Source of the DNA: Paenibacillus sp.
GTDB taxonomy: Bacteria > Bacillota > Bacilli > Paenibacillales > YIM-B00363
NCBI RefSeq assembly: GCF_035645195.1
Contig: NZ_DASQNA010000014.1
Coordinates: 62,001 to 126,000, forward strand
Length of the DNA stretch: 64,000 nt
Direction of reading: 5' to 3'
Of the stretch, positions 8,268 to 16,462 are shown piece by piece (position 1 is the first letter of the stretch; the number at the start of each line of letters is the position of its first letter). The position numbers were made by a program, and so were the translations under genes. A model generated the notes under the pieces. The model ran no database searches. It was not told the origin of the DNA and saw only the letters and a list, made by a program, of their open reading frames with translations.

Positions 8268-8756
8268 TTGTTCGAAGAGGCGCATGCCCACGAGCACGTG
8301 GACGAAGATATGGTGTTGCTGCAAGCGAATTTGGACGACATGAATCCGGAGTGGACGACCTATGTGGCCGAGCTGCTGTTCGAGGCCGGGGCGAACGACG
8401 TGTATTGGATCCCGATCGTGATGAAGCGGGGGAGGCCGGGCGTCATGCTGAACGTGCTGACGGCGAAAGAGGCGGTGCCGGCGATGGAGCGCATCGTCTT
8501 CCGAGAGACGACGACGCTCGGCGTCCGCCGCATCGCCGCCGCCGTGCACCGGCTCGGCCGGCGCATCGTGCGCGTCGACACGCGGTGGGGGCCGGTCGCG
8601 GTGAAGATCGGTTACGCGGACGGCGAGGAAGTGCAGTACGCGCCGGAATATCGGGAATGCGCCGACATCGCGGCGCGGGAGAACGTGCCGCTGAAGGCGG
8701 TATACGACGAAGTGCGACGCGCATATGCGGACAGGAAAACAACCGACCGGGCTTGA
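8268..8756 (+). CDS. larC2: LarC2: C-terminal half of the nickel-insertion protein LarC, detached
   Basis: This 162-residue protein corresponds to the C-terminal domain of LarC, the CTP-dependent cyclometallase that inserts nickel into the pincer nucleotide (NPN) cofactor first known from lactate racemase. LLQANLDDMNPEW is the LarC2 entry signature, followed by RETTTLGVRR and EYRECADIAARENVPLKAVY. It begins with a His/Glu-rich stretch (EEAHAHEHVDED) exactly where full-length LarC continues from LarC1. The only usable start is the TTG at 8268; the frame is closed by a stop at 8247-8249. In lactobacilli larC1 and larC2 are joined by a programmed frameshift. Here larC1 lies at 13590-14669 on the other strand, so the two halves must act as separate polypeptides or larC2 is a relic. 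The ORF is intact. Confidence 0.85.
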   Translation: MFEEAHAHEHVDEDMVLLQANLDDMNPEWTTYVAELLFEAGANDVYWIPIVMKRGRPGVMLNVLTAKEAVPAMERIVFRETTTLGVRRIAAAVHRLGRRIVRVDTRWGPVAVKIGYADGEEVQYAPEYRECADIAARENVPLKAVYDEVRRAYADRKTTDRA

Positions 8757-8772
8757 CGGTCGGTTGTTTTCC
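8734..8772 (+). terminator. Bidirectional terminator overlapping the larC2 stop codon
   Basis: A 14-bp perfect stem (8735-8748 with 8758-8771) carries the larC2 stop (8754-8756) in its loop, so the last codons of larC2 are part of the hairpin. A4/T4 runs on either side also suit the convergent VWA gene. Confidence 0.75.
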
Positions 8773-8803
8773 GTTAAGGCGGTTGGCGGCGAAGAGCCTA
8801 AAG

Positions 8804-10402
8804 TCAGCGCATCAGCGCCAAGGTGTCTTTCACCATCGTCACGAATTGGAGCTCCCGCTCGTCTCGAGCGGACGCTTCCGCGAGCTCGAGGACGTCGTCC
8901 ATCGAGCCGTCCTTCGCCCAGTAGCTGCCGCGCAGCAGCTCGGCGTATTCGGCGACGGCGGCGAGGAACCGGAGCTCGTCGCTCAGCTCTCCGCTCGTGC
9001 GCAGCGGTGCGGACCATTCCTCCACTCGGTTCGTATCCGCATCGACGTACCGGAGCCGCGCGGTGCCGAGGCGGTCGCGGGCGTCATCCCCGGTCAGCTT
9101 CACCTCGTACAGCGCCGTCACCGCATGGCCCGCGCCGACTTCGCCGGCGTCCGCGCCGTCGTCGCGGAACTGCTCGTCGCGCAAATCCCGGTTTTCGTAG
9201 CCGAGCAGCCGGTACCGCTCGACCGCTTCGGGATCGAACTCCACTTGGATTTTCGCCTCCGTCGCGATCGTCTGCAGCGTGCCTGCGAGGTTTTCGACGA
9301 ACAGGCGGCGCGCCTCCGTGAACGAGTCGACGTACGCATAGACGCCGTCCCCTTGGTTCGCGAGCTGCTCCATCAGCGTGTCGTTGTAGTTGCCCATGCC
9401 GAAGCCGACCGTCGTGAGCGTAATGTTCTGGTCGCCGGCGTACTCCCGAATCGTGTCCAGGATGCCTTCCGCGCTCGTTTCGCCGACGTTGGCGACGCCG
9501 TCGGAGCAGAGGATGACGCGGTTGATCGCATCCCGGCTCCACTGGCGCTCGGCGACTTGGTAGCCGAGACTCAGTCCCTCTTCGGCGTTCGTCGAACCGC
9601 TCGGAGCGAGGGCGTCGATCGCGGCTTCGATCGCCGATTTGTCCTCGAGCGAGGTCGGCTCGAGCGCGACGCGCGCGTCGCTGCCATAGGTGACGATGGC
9701 GACTTGGTCGCTGGGCTCAAGACTGTCGACGAGCAGGTGCAAGCTTTGCTTTACGAGGCCGAGCCGGTTGTCGCGGTCCATCGAGCCGGAGACGTCGATG
9801 ACGAACGTGAGGTTGGCGGGGGGCCGGTCGGCTGCTTCGATTTCTTTGCCTTTGATGCCGATGCGGAGCAGCTCGTAGCCTTCCCCGAACGGCGAAGAGC
9901 CGCCGTCGGCGTGGATCGCGAACGTCTGGTCTTTCGGCGCCGGGTAACCGGGCTCGAAATAATTGACGAATTCTTCGACGCGCACGGCGTCCTCGGGCGG
10001 AAGGGCGCCGCCTTCGATGTAATTGCGGACGATCGCGTACGAGCCCGTGTCGACGTCGACGGCGAACGTGGACAGCGGGTCTTCCTCCGTCGCAATGAAC
10101 GGATTCGTTCCGGCATGGTCGAAGTACATGTCGTCGTACGCCTCTCCGTTCGGGGGCGCCGGCATCGATTTGCCGTACGCGGGCGGAGCCGGCTCGGACG
10201 AGGCGACGTCGGCCGCGGCGGTGCTTCCGGCAGCCTCCGACTTTTTGGCCGGCCGCTCCGCGGCTTCGTTCCGGGCGGCAGGGGCGCTGTCTACTCCGGT
10301 CGACTCCTGCGCGTTCGTGCCGCTCGATCCGCTGCACCCGGCGAGCGCGGAGCAAGCGATGGCGGCGGCGAGTCCGGCGGCGGCTAACGGTTTCCCTTTC
10401 AT
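8804..10402 (-). CDS. YfbK-family VWA-domain lipoprotein
   Basis: This 532-residue surface lipoprotein has a signal peptide with the lipobox LAGC (Cys23) and a low-complexity Ala/Ser/Glu linker (residues 24-90). A von Willebrand N-terminal domain follows (TNPFIATEEDPLSTFAVDVD), then a VWA domain with the metal-dependent adhesion site DVSGS at 203-207 and a C-terminal DUF3520-like region (EVKLTGDDARDRLGTARLRY). The family is often labelled Ca-activated chloride channel homologue, but the role is unproven; Mg-dependent protein binding is likely. The start at 10402 (MKGKPL) is preferred to 10408 because AGGGGG is too close to the latter. It is convergent with larC2 inside the lar-containing insertion. 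Confidence 0.88.
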   Translation of the reverse strand: MKGKPLAAAGLAAAIACSALAGCSGSSGTNAQESTGVDSAPAARNEAAERPAKKSEAAGSTAAADVASSEPAPPAYGKSMPAPPNGEAYDDMYFDHAGTNPFIATEEDPLSTFAVDVDTGSYAIVRNYIEGGALPPEDAVRVEEFVNYFEPGYPAPKDQTFAIHADGGSSPFGEGYELLRIGIKGKEIEAADRPPANLTFVIDVSGSMDRDNRLGLVKQSLHLLVDSLEPSDQVAIVTYGSDARVALEPTSLEDKSAIEAAIDALAPSGSTNAEEGLSLGYQVAERQWSRDAINRVILCSDGVANVGETSAEGILDTIREYAGDQNITLTTVGFGMGNYNDTLMEQLANQGDGVYAYVDSFTEARRLFVENLAGTLQTIATEAKIQVEFDPEAVERYRLLGYENRDLRDEQFRDDGADAGEVGAGHAVTALYEVKLTGDDARDRLGTARLRYVDADTNRVEEWSAPLRTSGELSDELRFLAAVAEYAELLRGSYWAKDGSMDDVLELAEASARDERELQFVTMVKDTLALMR

Positions 10403-10490
10403 TGGCATACATCCCCCTAAGCGTCTATTTTTTGACAGTCGATTGCATCATCATAGACGTCGACCGCGGAAGCAAGGTTGCCGGGGGGCA

Positions 10491-10521
10491 TAAAAAAAAC
10501 GGCGCGAATCGTTCGCGCCGC
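10491..10521 (-). terminator. Terminator of the propeller-protein gene
   Basis: cggcgcgaa (10500-10508) and ttcgcgccg (10512-10520) pair. On the minus strand the hairpin is followed by eight T residues. Confidence 0.9.
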
Positions 10522-10537
10522 AGACAGCTTCTGTTCG

Positions 10538-13318
10538 TTACAAAGACCAGTCTTCGATAAAAGCGGCGAACGCTCGCTCGAGGAACGCGCGGGCCGCTTC
10601 GGAGGCGTCGCCCGCCTTGGCGCCCGCCAAATGCTTCTCGGCGTCCTGCAGATGCTTCGCCGCCTGCTCCATGCGCCCGTCATCCCGATGATGCAGCGCT
10701 TGCGACACCGCGTTGCGCAGCTGCATCGCCGTCTCATGGGCGAGCTCCCCGGCCGCCGCGTATTCGTCGATGCGTTCGAGCAGCCCGCTCGGGGTCACTT
10801 TGACCGTATAGCTGAGCGACACGTCGTCGTAATACGCCGTCGTCATCCAGGATCTAGAGCAGAAGAGGATGACGGCTGCCGATGCGGCGCCGGGCGGGGC
10901 GACCTTCTTCATCTCGAGCGTTTGCCAAGCGCCGTGTCCCGTTTGGATTTGCAGCGACGTTTCGTCGATTTGCTTGCCGGCCGCGTCGTAAAACCGGAGG
11001 ACCGCCAGCGTCCTCCCGCTTTCCAAATACAACTTCAGATTCGCCGCGTATTCGACGCCGCCGACGACCGGAACGGACTGCGACATCATAGCGACCGTCT
11101 CGTTTATCGACGCGTCGGTCAGCTTGAGGCTGGCGGGGGCGGACGCGTACCGTTCGGTGCTGACGCCGTAGGATACATTAGGCGTTATTGTGAATATCGA
11201 CCGCCAGCCGGGAATGGAGCCGTCCGCGGTCAACGGTTCGTCGAAGTTTCCATTCGGGACAGGGAGGTCGACCAGCACGGGAAGCTCGCCGGTGCCCGGA
11301 CCGACTTCGATTTTCTTCAGCTGCGTGCCTTCGGCGTAGTAAATATGTCCGTCGTCGCCGAGCGTCATGAGCGGCGTCGTGCCGAGCGTGACGGCGTCAA
11401 GATCGCGCGGGTCGATGACGGTGAGCTTGCCGGCCAGCGTCGTGTACATGAGCCCGTCTTGACCCCAGCGAATGTAAGCGGGGCGCCAGCGTCCGTAGTT
11501 CGCGACCGTCGGATAAATGTTTCTGCTCTTCACGACCTCGAGCGTGTCGGGGTGGACGGCGAAAATCGTGCCGTCCGTTGCGCCCCACAGCAGGCCGTCC
11601 GGGCCGAAGCTCAAGGCTCCGATCATTCGCGGCTGCACGGTGACGCCCGGGATGTTCGGGACGAATTCCGCGATTTTCTCGCCCGCCGCGATGTCCCATA
11701 CGAACAGCTTGGCGGCGGGCTCCGTCGGATCGATGCCGAGGCCGCCGTGCACCGTGGTGGAGCCGTACAGCTTGCCGCCGCGCACCGCCAACCCGACGAT
11801 GGACTGGTTCGGAACGACGTTCTTATACACGGTCGGTTCGGCGCCCGAACGAGGATCGTACACCGTCAGCGCGCCGCCGAGCACGCCGTAGTCCGGAATC
11901 GTGCCGACGAACAGCTTTTCTTCTCCCGACACCATCGCGAACGGGCGGTCTTCCTCCGGAATGTCGTAGAGCAGCTTCGGATTGACGTGTTCGACGAGCG
12001 GCTGCGTCACGTCCAGCTCGTAAAGCACAGCGCCCGAGTACACGCCTAGGTACAGCTTATTGCCGAGCGAACCCATCCCTTCGGCTTGCCCAAGCGGGAA
12101 CATCGTCATCGCATTCGCGGCAGGGTCATACACGGCGCCGCGGCCGCCCGGGTAGCCGCTCATATAGAGCTTGCCGTCCGGACCTTTTTCCAGCGTTTGG
12201 ATCGGAATCGGGTTGCCCGACACGGGATATGTGAATGATTTCGCCGTTTTCGTCTCCAGGTTGAGATACGCGACCGCGCCGCCGAACGTCACCGTCGCGA
12301 GCGAGAGGCCCGGCAGATCGGGATCGTTCGGCACGGCGATCCACGCCGTGTTGCGGAGGAACGTGCCGTACGTCACGCCGGTGTCCGTCGCTTCCAGCGT
12401 CGAGAGATCGATTTCCATAAGGCGGTTGTTTTGCACGAAATAGGCGGTGTTCGTCCCCGGCAAACCTTGCGACAGCTGAATCCCTTTGTTATCGAGGAAA
12501 TAGCGGTCCGCCCACGTCTGCGTTTCCGTATCGTAAAACAGCAGCGCCCGGTTGCCGCCGCCGAGACCGGCGACTACATATTTGCCGGCCGCGTCGAGCT
12601 GGTACACGTCCGCCGTTTGGACGGCGCCGTCGTACGTCGGCAGAGAGATCGTTTCTTTAACGCCGGTTTCGACGTCGATTTTGACAAGGCTGCCTTGGAT
12701 GCCGATGCCGGCGTACAAATAGCCGTTCAGATACGCTGTATCCCGGACGTAGCTTTGACCCGGCGCCGCGGTTCCGAGGTCTTCGAGAACGCCCGTCGCA
12801 GGATCGTACCGGCCGACCTTCGCGTTCGGGTACGTGCCGAAGTAGACGCGCCCTCGCTCGTCGTGGGACAGCCCGTACGCGACGGATTCCCCGATGCTGC
12901 CGATCGTCGTCACCTGCTTCGCCGCGGGGGAGTAAGCGTACAAGCTGCCTCCGCCTCCGCTGCCGCCGATGTACACGGTGCCGTCGGGCATCGTCAGGTG
13001 CGTCCATACGGCGTCGGAGCCGGGCAGCGGGTATTTGCCCAGCACTTCTTTGCTGATCAGGTCGACGACGTGGAACATCGCGGGCTTCCCCGACGTCGTC
13101 GTGTACATGACGTCCCGGCCGTTCTCTTTCCCGAAGGAGGCGTTGTAAATCGCGACGCTTTCGATCGGGGCGCCGAGATCGATCGGGGCGCCGAACGATT
13201 TGTCGACCCGCGCGGCTGCGGGTTCGGGCGCGGACGCCCAAGAGGCGGCGGTTAGCGCGGCGGCGAGGCAGAGCGACGACAGCTTCTTGACCAAGGAGGA
13301 GCGAGTGGACCAGTTCAT
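10538..13318 (-). CDS. Large secreted beta-propeller protein with carbohydrate-binding-like and FIMAH-like C-terminal domains
   Basis: This 926-residue exported protein has a signal peptide (about residues 1-36, ending EPAAA). Residues about 45-670 are repeated blade-like units (LYAYSPAAKQVTT, VGRYDPATGVLEDLG, LFVWDIAAGEKIAEF, YDPRSGAEPTVY) typical of PQQ/WD-type propellers. Residues about 680-845 look like a CBM4/9-type jelly roll (VPNGNFDEP, GWRSIFTITPNVSYGVSTER, YYDDVSLSY). The last 80 residues form a helical FIMAH/FIVAR-like module (LLERIDEYAAAGELAHETA). No catalytic residues are evident, so polysaccharide or protein binding outside the cell is the likely role. It ends with a strong terminator and is transcribed alone. 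Confidence 0.75.
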   Translation of the reverse strand: MNWSTRSSLVKKLSSLCLAAALTAASWASAPEPAAARVDKSFGAPIDLGAPIESVAIYNASFGKENGRDVMYTTTSGKPAMFHVVDLISKEVLGKYPLPGSDAVWTHLTMPDGTVYIGGSGGGGSLYAYSPAAKQVTTIGSIGESVAYGLSHDERGRVYFGTYPNAKVGRYDPATGVLEDLGTAAPGQSYVRDTAYLNGYLYAGIGIQGSLVKIDVETGVKETISLPTYDGAVQTADVYQLDAAGKYVVAGLGGGNRALLFYDTETQTWADRYFLDNKGIQLSQGLPGTNTAYFVQNNRLMEIDLSTLEATDTGVTYGTFLRNTAWIAVPNDPDLPGLSLATVTFGGAVAYLNLETKTAKSFTYPVSGNPIPIQTLEKGPDGKLYMSGYPGGRGAVYDPAANAMTMFPLGQAEGMGSLGNKLYLGVYSGAVLYELDVTQPLVEHVNPKLLYDIPEEDRPFAMVSGEEKLFVGTIPDYGVLGGALTVYDPRSGAEPTVYKNVVPNQSIVGLAVRGGKLYGSTTVHGGLGIDPTEPAAKLFVWDIAAGEKIAEFVPNIPGVTVQPRMIGALSFGPDGLLWGATDGTIFAVHPDTLEVVKSRNIYPTVANYGRWRPAYIRWGQDGLMYTTLAGKLTVIDPRDLDAVTLGTTPLMTLGDDGHIYYAEGTQLKKIEVGPGTGELPVLVDLPVPNGNFDEPLTADGSIPGWRSIFTITPNVSYGVSTERYASAPASLKLTDASINETVAMMSQSVPVVGGVEYAANLKLYLESGRTLAVLRFYDAAGKQIDETSLQIQTGHGAWQTLEMKKVAPPGAASAAVILFCSRSWMTTAYYDDVSLSYTVKVTPSGLLERIDEYAAAGELAHETAMQLRNAVSQALHHRDDGRMEQAAKHLQDAEKHLAGAKAGDASEAARAFLERAFAAFIEDWSL

Positions 13319-13589
13319 GATATACCCTCTTTCGTCGGTTGATTTTGGCGCCCTAACTATACGGAAAGCAGGAGCGCAGGGGCAACCGCGTTTTTTCGCC
13401 GGTTTTGCCTGGAGGAGGCGGCGGCTTCGGCGGAGGGGGACGAGGCGCGGCGGGGCGCGGCCGGGGCGATGCGGAAAACGGCAGGGTGGTAGAAAAATCG
13501 AAGAGAGGGGTTCGGCGCAGCAAAAAAGCCATCCTCGATGATGAGGATGGCTTGGGGCCGCGCATCGGCCGAACCGGCCGCGTGCCGGG
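13319..13589. other. Intergenic region between the propeller gene and larC1
   Basis: No gene is supported. The stretch holds the larC1 terminator and a Gly/Gly-coding-like GC-rich run (13405-13465) that gives spurious ORFs in several frames. The plus-strand reading has no ribosome-binding site. Confidence 0.5.
13523..13554 (-). terminator. Terminator of the larE-larB-larC1 operon
   Basis: aagccatcctc (13527-13537) pairs with gaggatggctt (13544-13554), followed on the minus strand by six T residues. It shows that the lar operon now ends at larC1, without larC2. Confidence 0.88.
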
Positions 13590-14669
13590 TTATTGTCCGC
13601 TGTGATGACGCTCGTGGTCGTGGTGGCGATGGCCGCCGACCGCGTCCGCCGATTGGGGCAGCGGCCACACGTGCAGCCGCTTCTCCGCGAAGCCGAGCAC
13701 CGTGCGAAGCACGTTCGGCTGGTTCGGCAGGTCGCGCGTGCCGGCGCCGTAGCCGACCGCCTCGACGATCATCGGCGGCAGCCCCGGGCTGAACTCATCC
13801 ACGAGCGCGGCGACGATGCCGGCTCCGGTCGGCGTCGTCAGTTCGACGCGGTGGGGCGACGGCACGATCGGCAGGCCGCGCATCATTTCGAGCGTCGCCG
13901 GCGCCGGCACCGGATACAGCCCGTGATCGATGCGAATCGTGCCCGCGCCGAGCGGCACCGGCGCCGACATGATGCGGTCCGGATTCAAGCTGTCGATCGC
14001 GAGCGCGACGCCGACGATGTCGACGATCGAGTCGACCGCGCCGACTTCGTGGAAGTGGACCGTATCCATCGGAATGCCGTGAATTTTCGCTTCGGCCGCG
14101 CCGATTTTCGCGAATATGGCTTTGCTGAGCGATGTCGCCCGCTCGCTGAGCCCCGCGTCCTCGATGATCTTCACGATGTCGGCATAGCCGCGGTGGTGAT
14201 GGCCGTGACCGTGATGATGATCGTGCCCGTGCGCATGGTCGTGATGATGATGTCCGTGATCATGGTCATGATGGTGATGCCCGTGCCCGTGATCATGATC
14301 GTGGCCATGATCGTGATCATGGTGATCGTGATCATGGTGGTGGTGATGGTGCGTATGGCCGTGATCGTGGTCATGGGCATGGGAATGCCCGTGATCATGA
14401 TCGTGCGTGTGGCCGCCGGAAGGCTGCACGACGCGCAGCTCCCGCTGCACCTTCGGCGCGGCCGGCTCCGGCGGCGCGAGCAGCACGTCCGCTTTCAGCG
14501 CGGAGATGCCGCTCTTCACGACCCGGCGCCACGACAGCGTGTAGCCGTCCACGTTCAGCTTCTTCAGCTCCCGCTCGATGTAATCGCGGTCCGCGCCCGC
14601 GTCGACCAAGGCGGCGAGCGTCATGTCGCCGGACATGCCGGAGAAGCAATCGAAATATAAGATTCGCAT
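13590..14669 (-). CDS. larC1: LarC1: N-terminal part of the nickel-insertion protein LarC, with a long His-rich insert
   Basis: This 359-residue protein starts MRILYFDCFSGMSGDM, the LarC N-terminal signature, and contains HFHEVGAVDSIVDIVG, TPTGAGIVAALV and GYGAGTRDLPNQPNVLR, all LarC1 blocks. Residues 87-159 are an extraordinary His/Asp/Gly tract, presumably a nickel store or sensor, and the C-terminus is again His-rich (HRHHDHERHH). It stops exactly where LarC2 should begin; the C-terminal domain is encoded alone at 8268-8756. It is the last gene of larE-larB-larC1, with its own terminator. LarC uses CTP and Ni(II) to metallate the thiolated pincer nucleotide. Confidence 0.92.
   Translation of the reverse strand: MRILYFDCFSGMSGDMTLAALVDAGADRDYIERELKKLNVDGYTLSWRRVVKSGISALKADVLLAPPEPAAPKVQRELRVVQPSGGHTHDHDHGHSHAHDHDHGHTHHHHHHDHDHHDHDHGHDHDHGHGHHHHDHDHGHHHHDHAHGHDHHHGHGHHHRGYADIVKIIEDAGLSERATSLSKAIFAKIGAAEAKIHGIPMDTVHFHEVGAVDSIVDIVGVALAIDSLNPDRIMSAPVPLGAGTIRIDHGLYPVPAPATLEMMRGLPIVPSPHRVELTTPTGAGIVAALVDEFSPGLPPMIVEAVGYGAGTRDLPNQPNVLRTVLGFAEKRLHVWPLPQSADAVGGHRHHDHERHHSGQ
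14193..14411 (-). repeat. Low-complexity His/Asp/Gly-coding tract in larC1
   Basis: About 220 bases of degenerate gatcatgatcgtg-like trinucleotide repeats encode the His-rich insert. It is prone to slippage, and its antisense reading gives a false Met/Val-rich ORF. Confidence 0.85.
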
Positions 14670-14678
14670 ATGCGTTCC

Positions 14679-15449
14679 CTACCTCTTCGCGATGTGTGAG
14701 TGAATGATGCCGGCGTTGTAGCCAGCGCCGAAGCCGTTGTCGATGTTGACGACGGAGACGCCGGGCGCGCACGAGTTCAGCATCGTGAGCAGCGCCGACA
14801 AGCCGCCGAAATTGGCCCCGTAGCCGACGCTCGTCGGCACGGCGATGATGGGCTTGTCGACGAGGCCGCCGACGACGCTCGCGAGCGCGCCTTCCATGCC
14901 CGCGACGACGACGATGACCGAGGCGCCCCGAATCGTATCGAGCCGCGCGAACAACCGGTGAATGCCCGCGACGCCGACGTCGTACACGCGCTCGACGTGC
15001 GAGCCCATGCATTCGAGCGTCACCGCCGCCTCTTCGGCGACGGGCAAATCGGACGTGCCGGCGCAGACGACGGCGACGTAGCCGTCCCGCACCTTCAGGA
15101 TCGGTTTGCGGAACCACGTCAGCGCCCGGGCCGTCTCGTGGTACGTGACGCCTGGCAGCGCCGCCGAAGCGGCGGCCGCCTTCTCGGGCGCCACGCGCGT
15201 CGCGAGCACCCGGTCCGACGTTTCGGCGAGCTTCTTCATGATGGCGGCGATTTGCTCGGCCGTCTTGCCTTCGCCGAAGACGACTTCGGGAAAGCCGGTG
15301 CGCTTCTCGCGCTGGGTGTCGAGCGTGGCGAAACCGAGCTCGGCGACGGACGCGCCGAGGGCGGCGCCGGCGATCGCTTTCTCGGCGTCGGCCGGCGCGA
15401 GCGAGCCGTTCGCCACCCGTTCTAGGATGTTCTGCAAGCGTTCGTTCAT
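14679..15449 (-). CDS. larB: LarB: carboxylase/hydrolase of the nickel pincer cofactor pathway
   Basis: This 256-residue protein carboxylates nicotinic acid adenine dinucleotide at C5 and cleaves it to the dicarboxylated mononucleotide, the first step of NPN synthesis. The C-terminal half is AIR-carboxylase (PurE)-like: [36 protein letters not shown] and [19 protein letters not shown]. Family length is about 245-260. The start overlaps the larE stop by four bases, and larC1 begins nine bases after its stop, so the three genes form one operon. Confidence 0.93.
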   Translation of the reverse strand: MNERLQNILERVANGSLAPADAEKAIAGAALGASVAELGFATLDTQREKRTGFPEVVFGEGKTAEQIAAIMKKLAETSDRVLATRVAPEKAAAASAALPGVTYHETARALTWFRKPILKVRDGYVAVVCAGTSDLPVAEEAAVTLECMGSHVERVYDVGVAGIHRLFARLDTIRGASVIVVVAGMEGALASVVGGLVDKPIIAVPTSVGYGANFGGLSALLTMLNSCAPGVSVVNIDNGFGAGYNAGIIHSHIAKR

Positions 15450-16288
15450 CGCGCGGTTGCCTTCTTCCGGACGTCGTCGCTGAGCGTTTCGTTCATGCTG
15501 CCCGTGCGGTAGCCGGCCAAGTCCATCGTAACGTACTTAAAGCCGATCGACGTCATTTTTTCGTGAATCGCCGCGCTGTGTTCCACGACTTTCGCCATCT
15601 CGTGCGGCATCACCTCGATGCGGGCGATCTGGTCGTGATGGCGGACGCGCACCTGCCACAGGCCGAGCTGCATCAGGAAGTTTTCCGCTTCGTCGAGCTG
15701 ATCGATTTTGTGCTTCTCGATGCGAGTGCCGTACGGGATGCGGGACGACAGGCAGGCGAAGGACGGCTTGTTCCAGGTCGGCAGGCCGAGCCGCTTCGAC
15801 AGCTCCCGAATATCGTCTTTGGTGAGACCTGCCTCTTGCAGCGGACTGCGGACGCCTTGCTCCTTTTTCGCTTGCAGCCCCGGGCGGTAGTCGCCCAGGT
15901 CGTCCATATTGGAACCGTCTACAATATAGTCGTAGCCCTGTTCGGCGGTAATGCGCCGCAGATGCGAGTACAGACCCGTTTTGCAATGATAGCAGCGGTC
16001 CGGATTGTTCGCGACGAAATCGGCGTTATCGAGCTCCGATACCTCGGTTTTGATCAACTGGACGCCGATTTGTTCCGCGAGCGCCACGGCGGCGTCGAAC
16101 TCCCTCGACGGGAACGTTTCCGACGCGGCGGTCACGGCCACGCAGCGATCGCCGAGCTCCTGGTGCGCGCGCTTGAGCACGAACGTGCTGTCCACGCCGC
16201 CGGAGAACGCTACCAAAATGCGGCCCATGCCGCGCAAGATGTCCCCTAACAAACGATCCTTCTGTTCCAAAGTCATGCTGTTGTCCAT
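15446..16288 (-). CDS. larE: LarE: ATP-dependent sulfur transferase of the nickel pincer cofactor pathway
   Basis: This 280-residue protein adenylates and thiolates the dicarboxylated pyridinium nucleotide. It has the PP-loop SGGVDST (29-35), NPDRCYHCK (94-102) and [13 protein letters not shown]. Cys179 in the last motif aligns with the sacrificial sulfur donor of the lactobacillar enzyme (Cys176). The ATG at 16288 is preferred over the longer frame because GGGGGG lies seven bases upstream. It is first in larE-larB-larC1. No lactate racemase (larA) gene is in the window. Confidence 0.92.
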   Translation of the reverse strand: MDNSMTLEQKDRLLGDILRGMGRILVAFSGGVDSTFVLKRAHQELGDRCVAVTAASETFPSREFDAAVALAEQIGVQLIKTEVSELDNADFVANNPDRCYHCKTGLYSHLRRITAEQGYDYIVDGSNMDDLGDYRPGLQAKKEQGVRSPLQEAGLTKDDIRELSKRLGLPTWNKPSFACLSSRIPYGTRIEKHKIDQLDEAENFLMQLGLWQVRVRHHDQIARIEVMPHEMAKVVEHSAAIHEKMTSIGFKYVTMDLAGYRTGSMNETLSDDVRKKATAR

Positions 16289-16372
16289 CGGTATTCCCCC
16301 CGTTTTCCGAAGCTGCAACTGTAACCCATCATATCACAAAATGAACGCGGAAGTGGAATGCCGATCAGTTCA

Positions 16373-16381
16373 TGGTATAAT
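16373..16381 (+). promoter_or_regulatory. Extended -10 promoter for lipA
   Basis: TGGTATAAT (perfect -10 at 16376-16381 with TG extension) lies about 80 bases before lipA. No good -35 is present, as is usual for extended -10 promoters. Confidence 0.55.
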
Positions 16382-16462
16382 GAAAAGAAGCTTGCGGCGA
16401 AATGATCCCGCGCACGCGCGCAGCGCCCGCAAGGCCGCGCGGCGCCGAAAGGATGAGACAGC

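Noticed and set aside
8243-10387. 714-residue plus-strand frame opposite the VWA gene
   Set aside because: Antisense shadow of the VWA lipoprotein; composition is Arg/Val/Gly-rich without motifs.
13405-13605. Gly-rich short ORF between the propeller gene and larC1
   Set aside because: No ribosome-binding site, low complexity, and it overlaps the lar terminator.
14193-14411. CRISPR-like array
   Set aside because: The repeats are short degenerate trinucleotide runs coding for His/Asp, with no constant repeat-spacer pattern and no cas genes.
13593-14660. Plus-strand frame opposite larC1 with Met/Val-rich stretch
   Set aside because: It arises from reading the His/Asp codon repeats in reverse; no ribosome-binding site and not membrane-protein-like in the rest.
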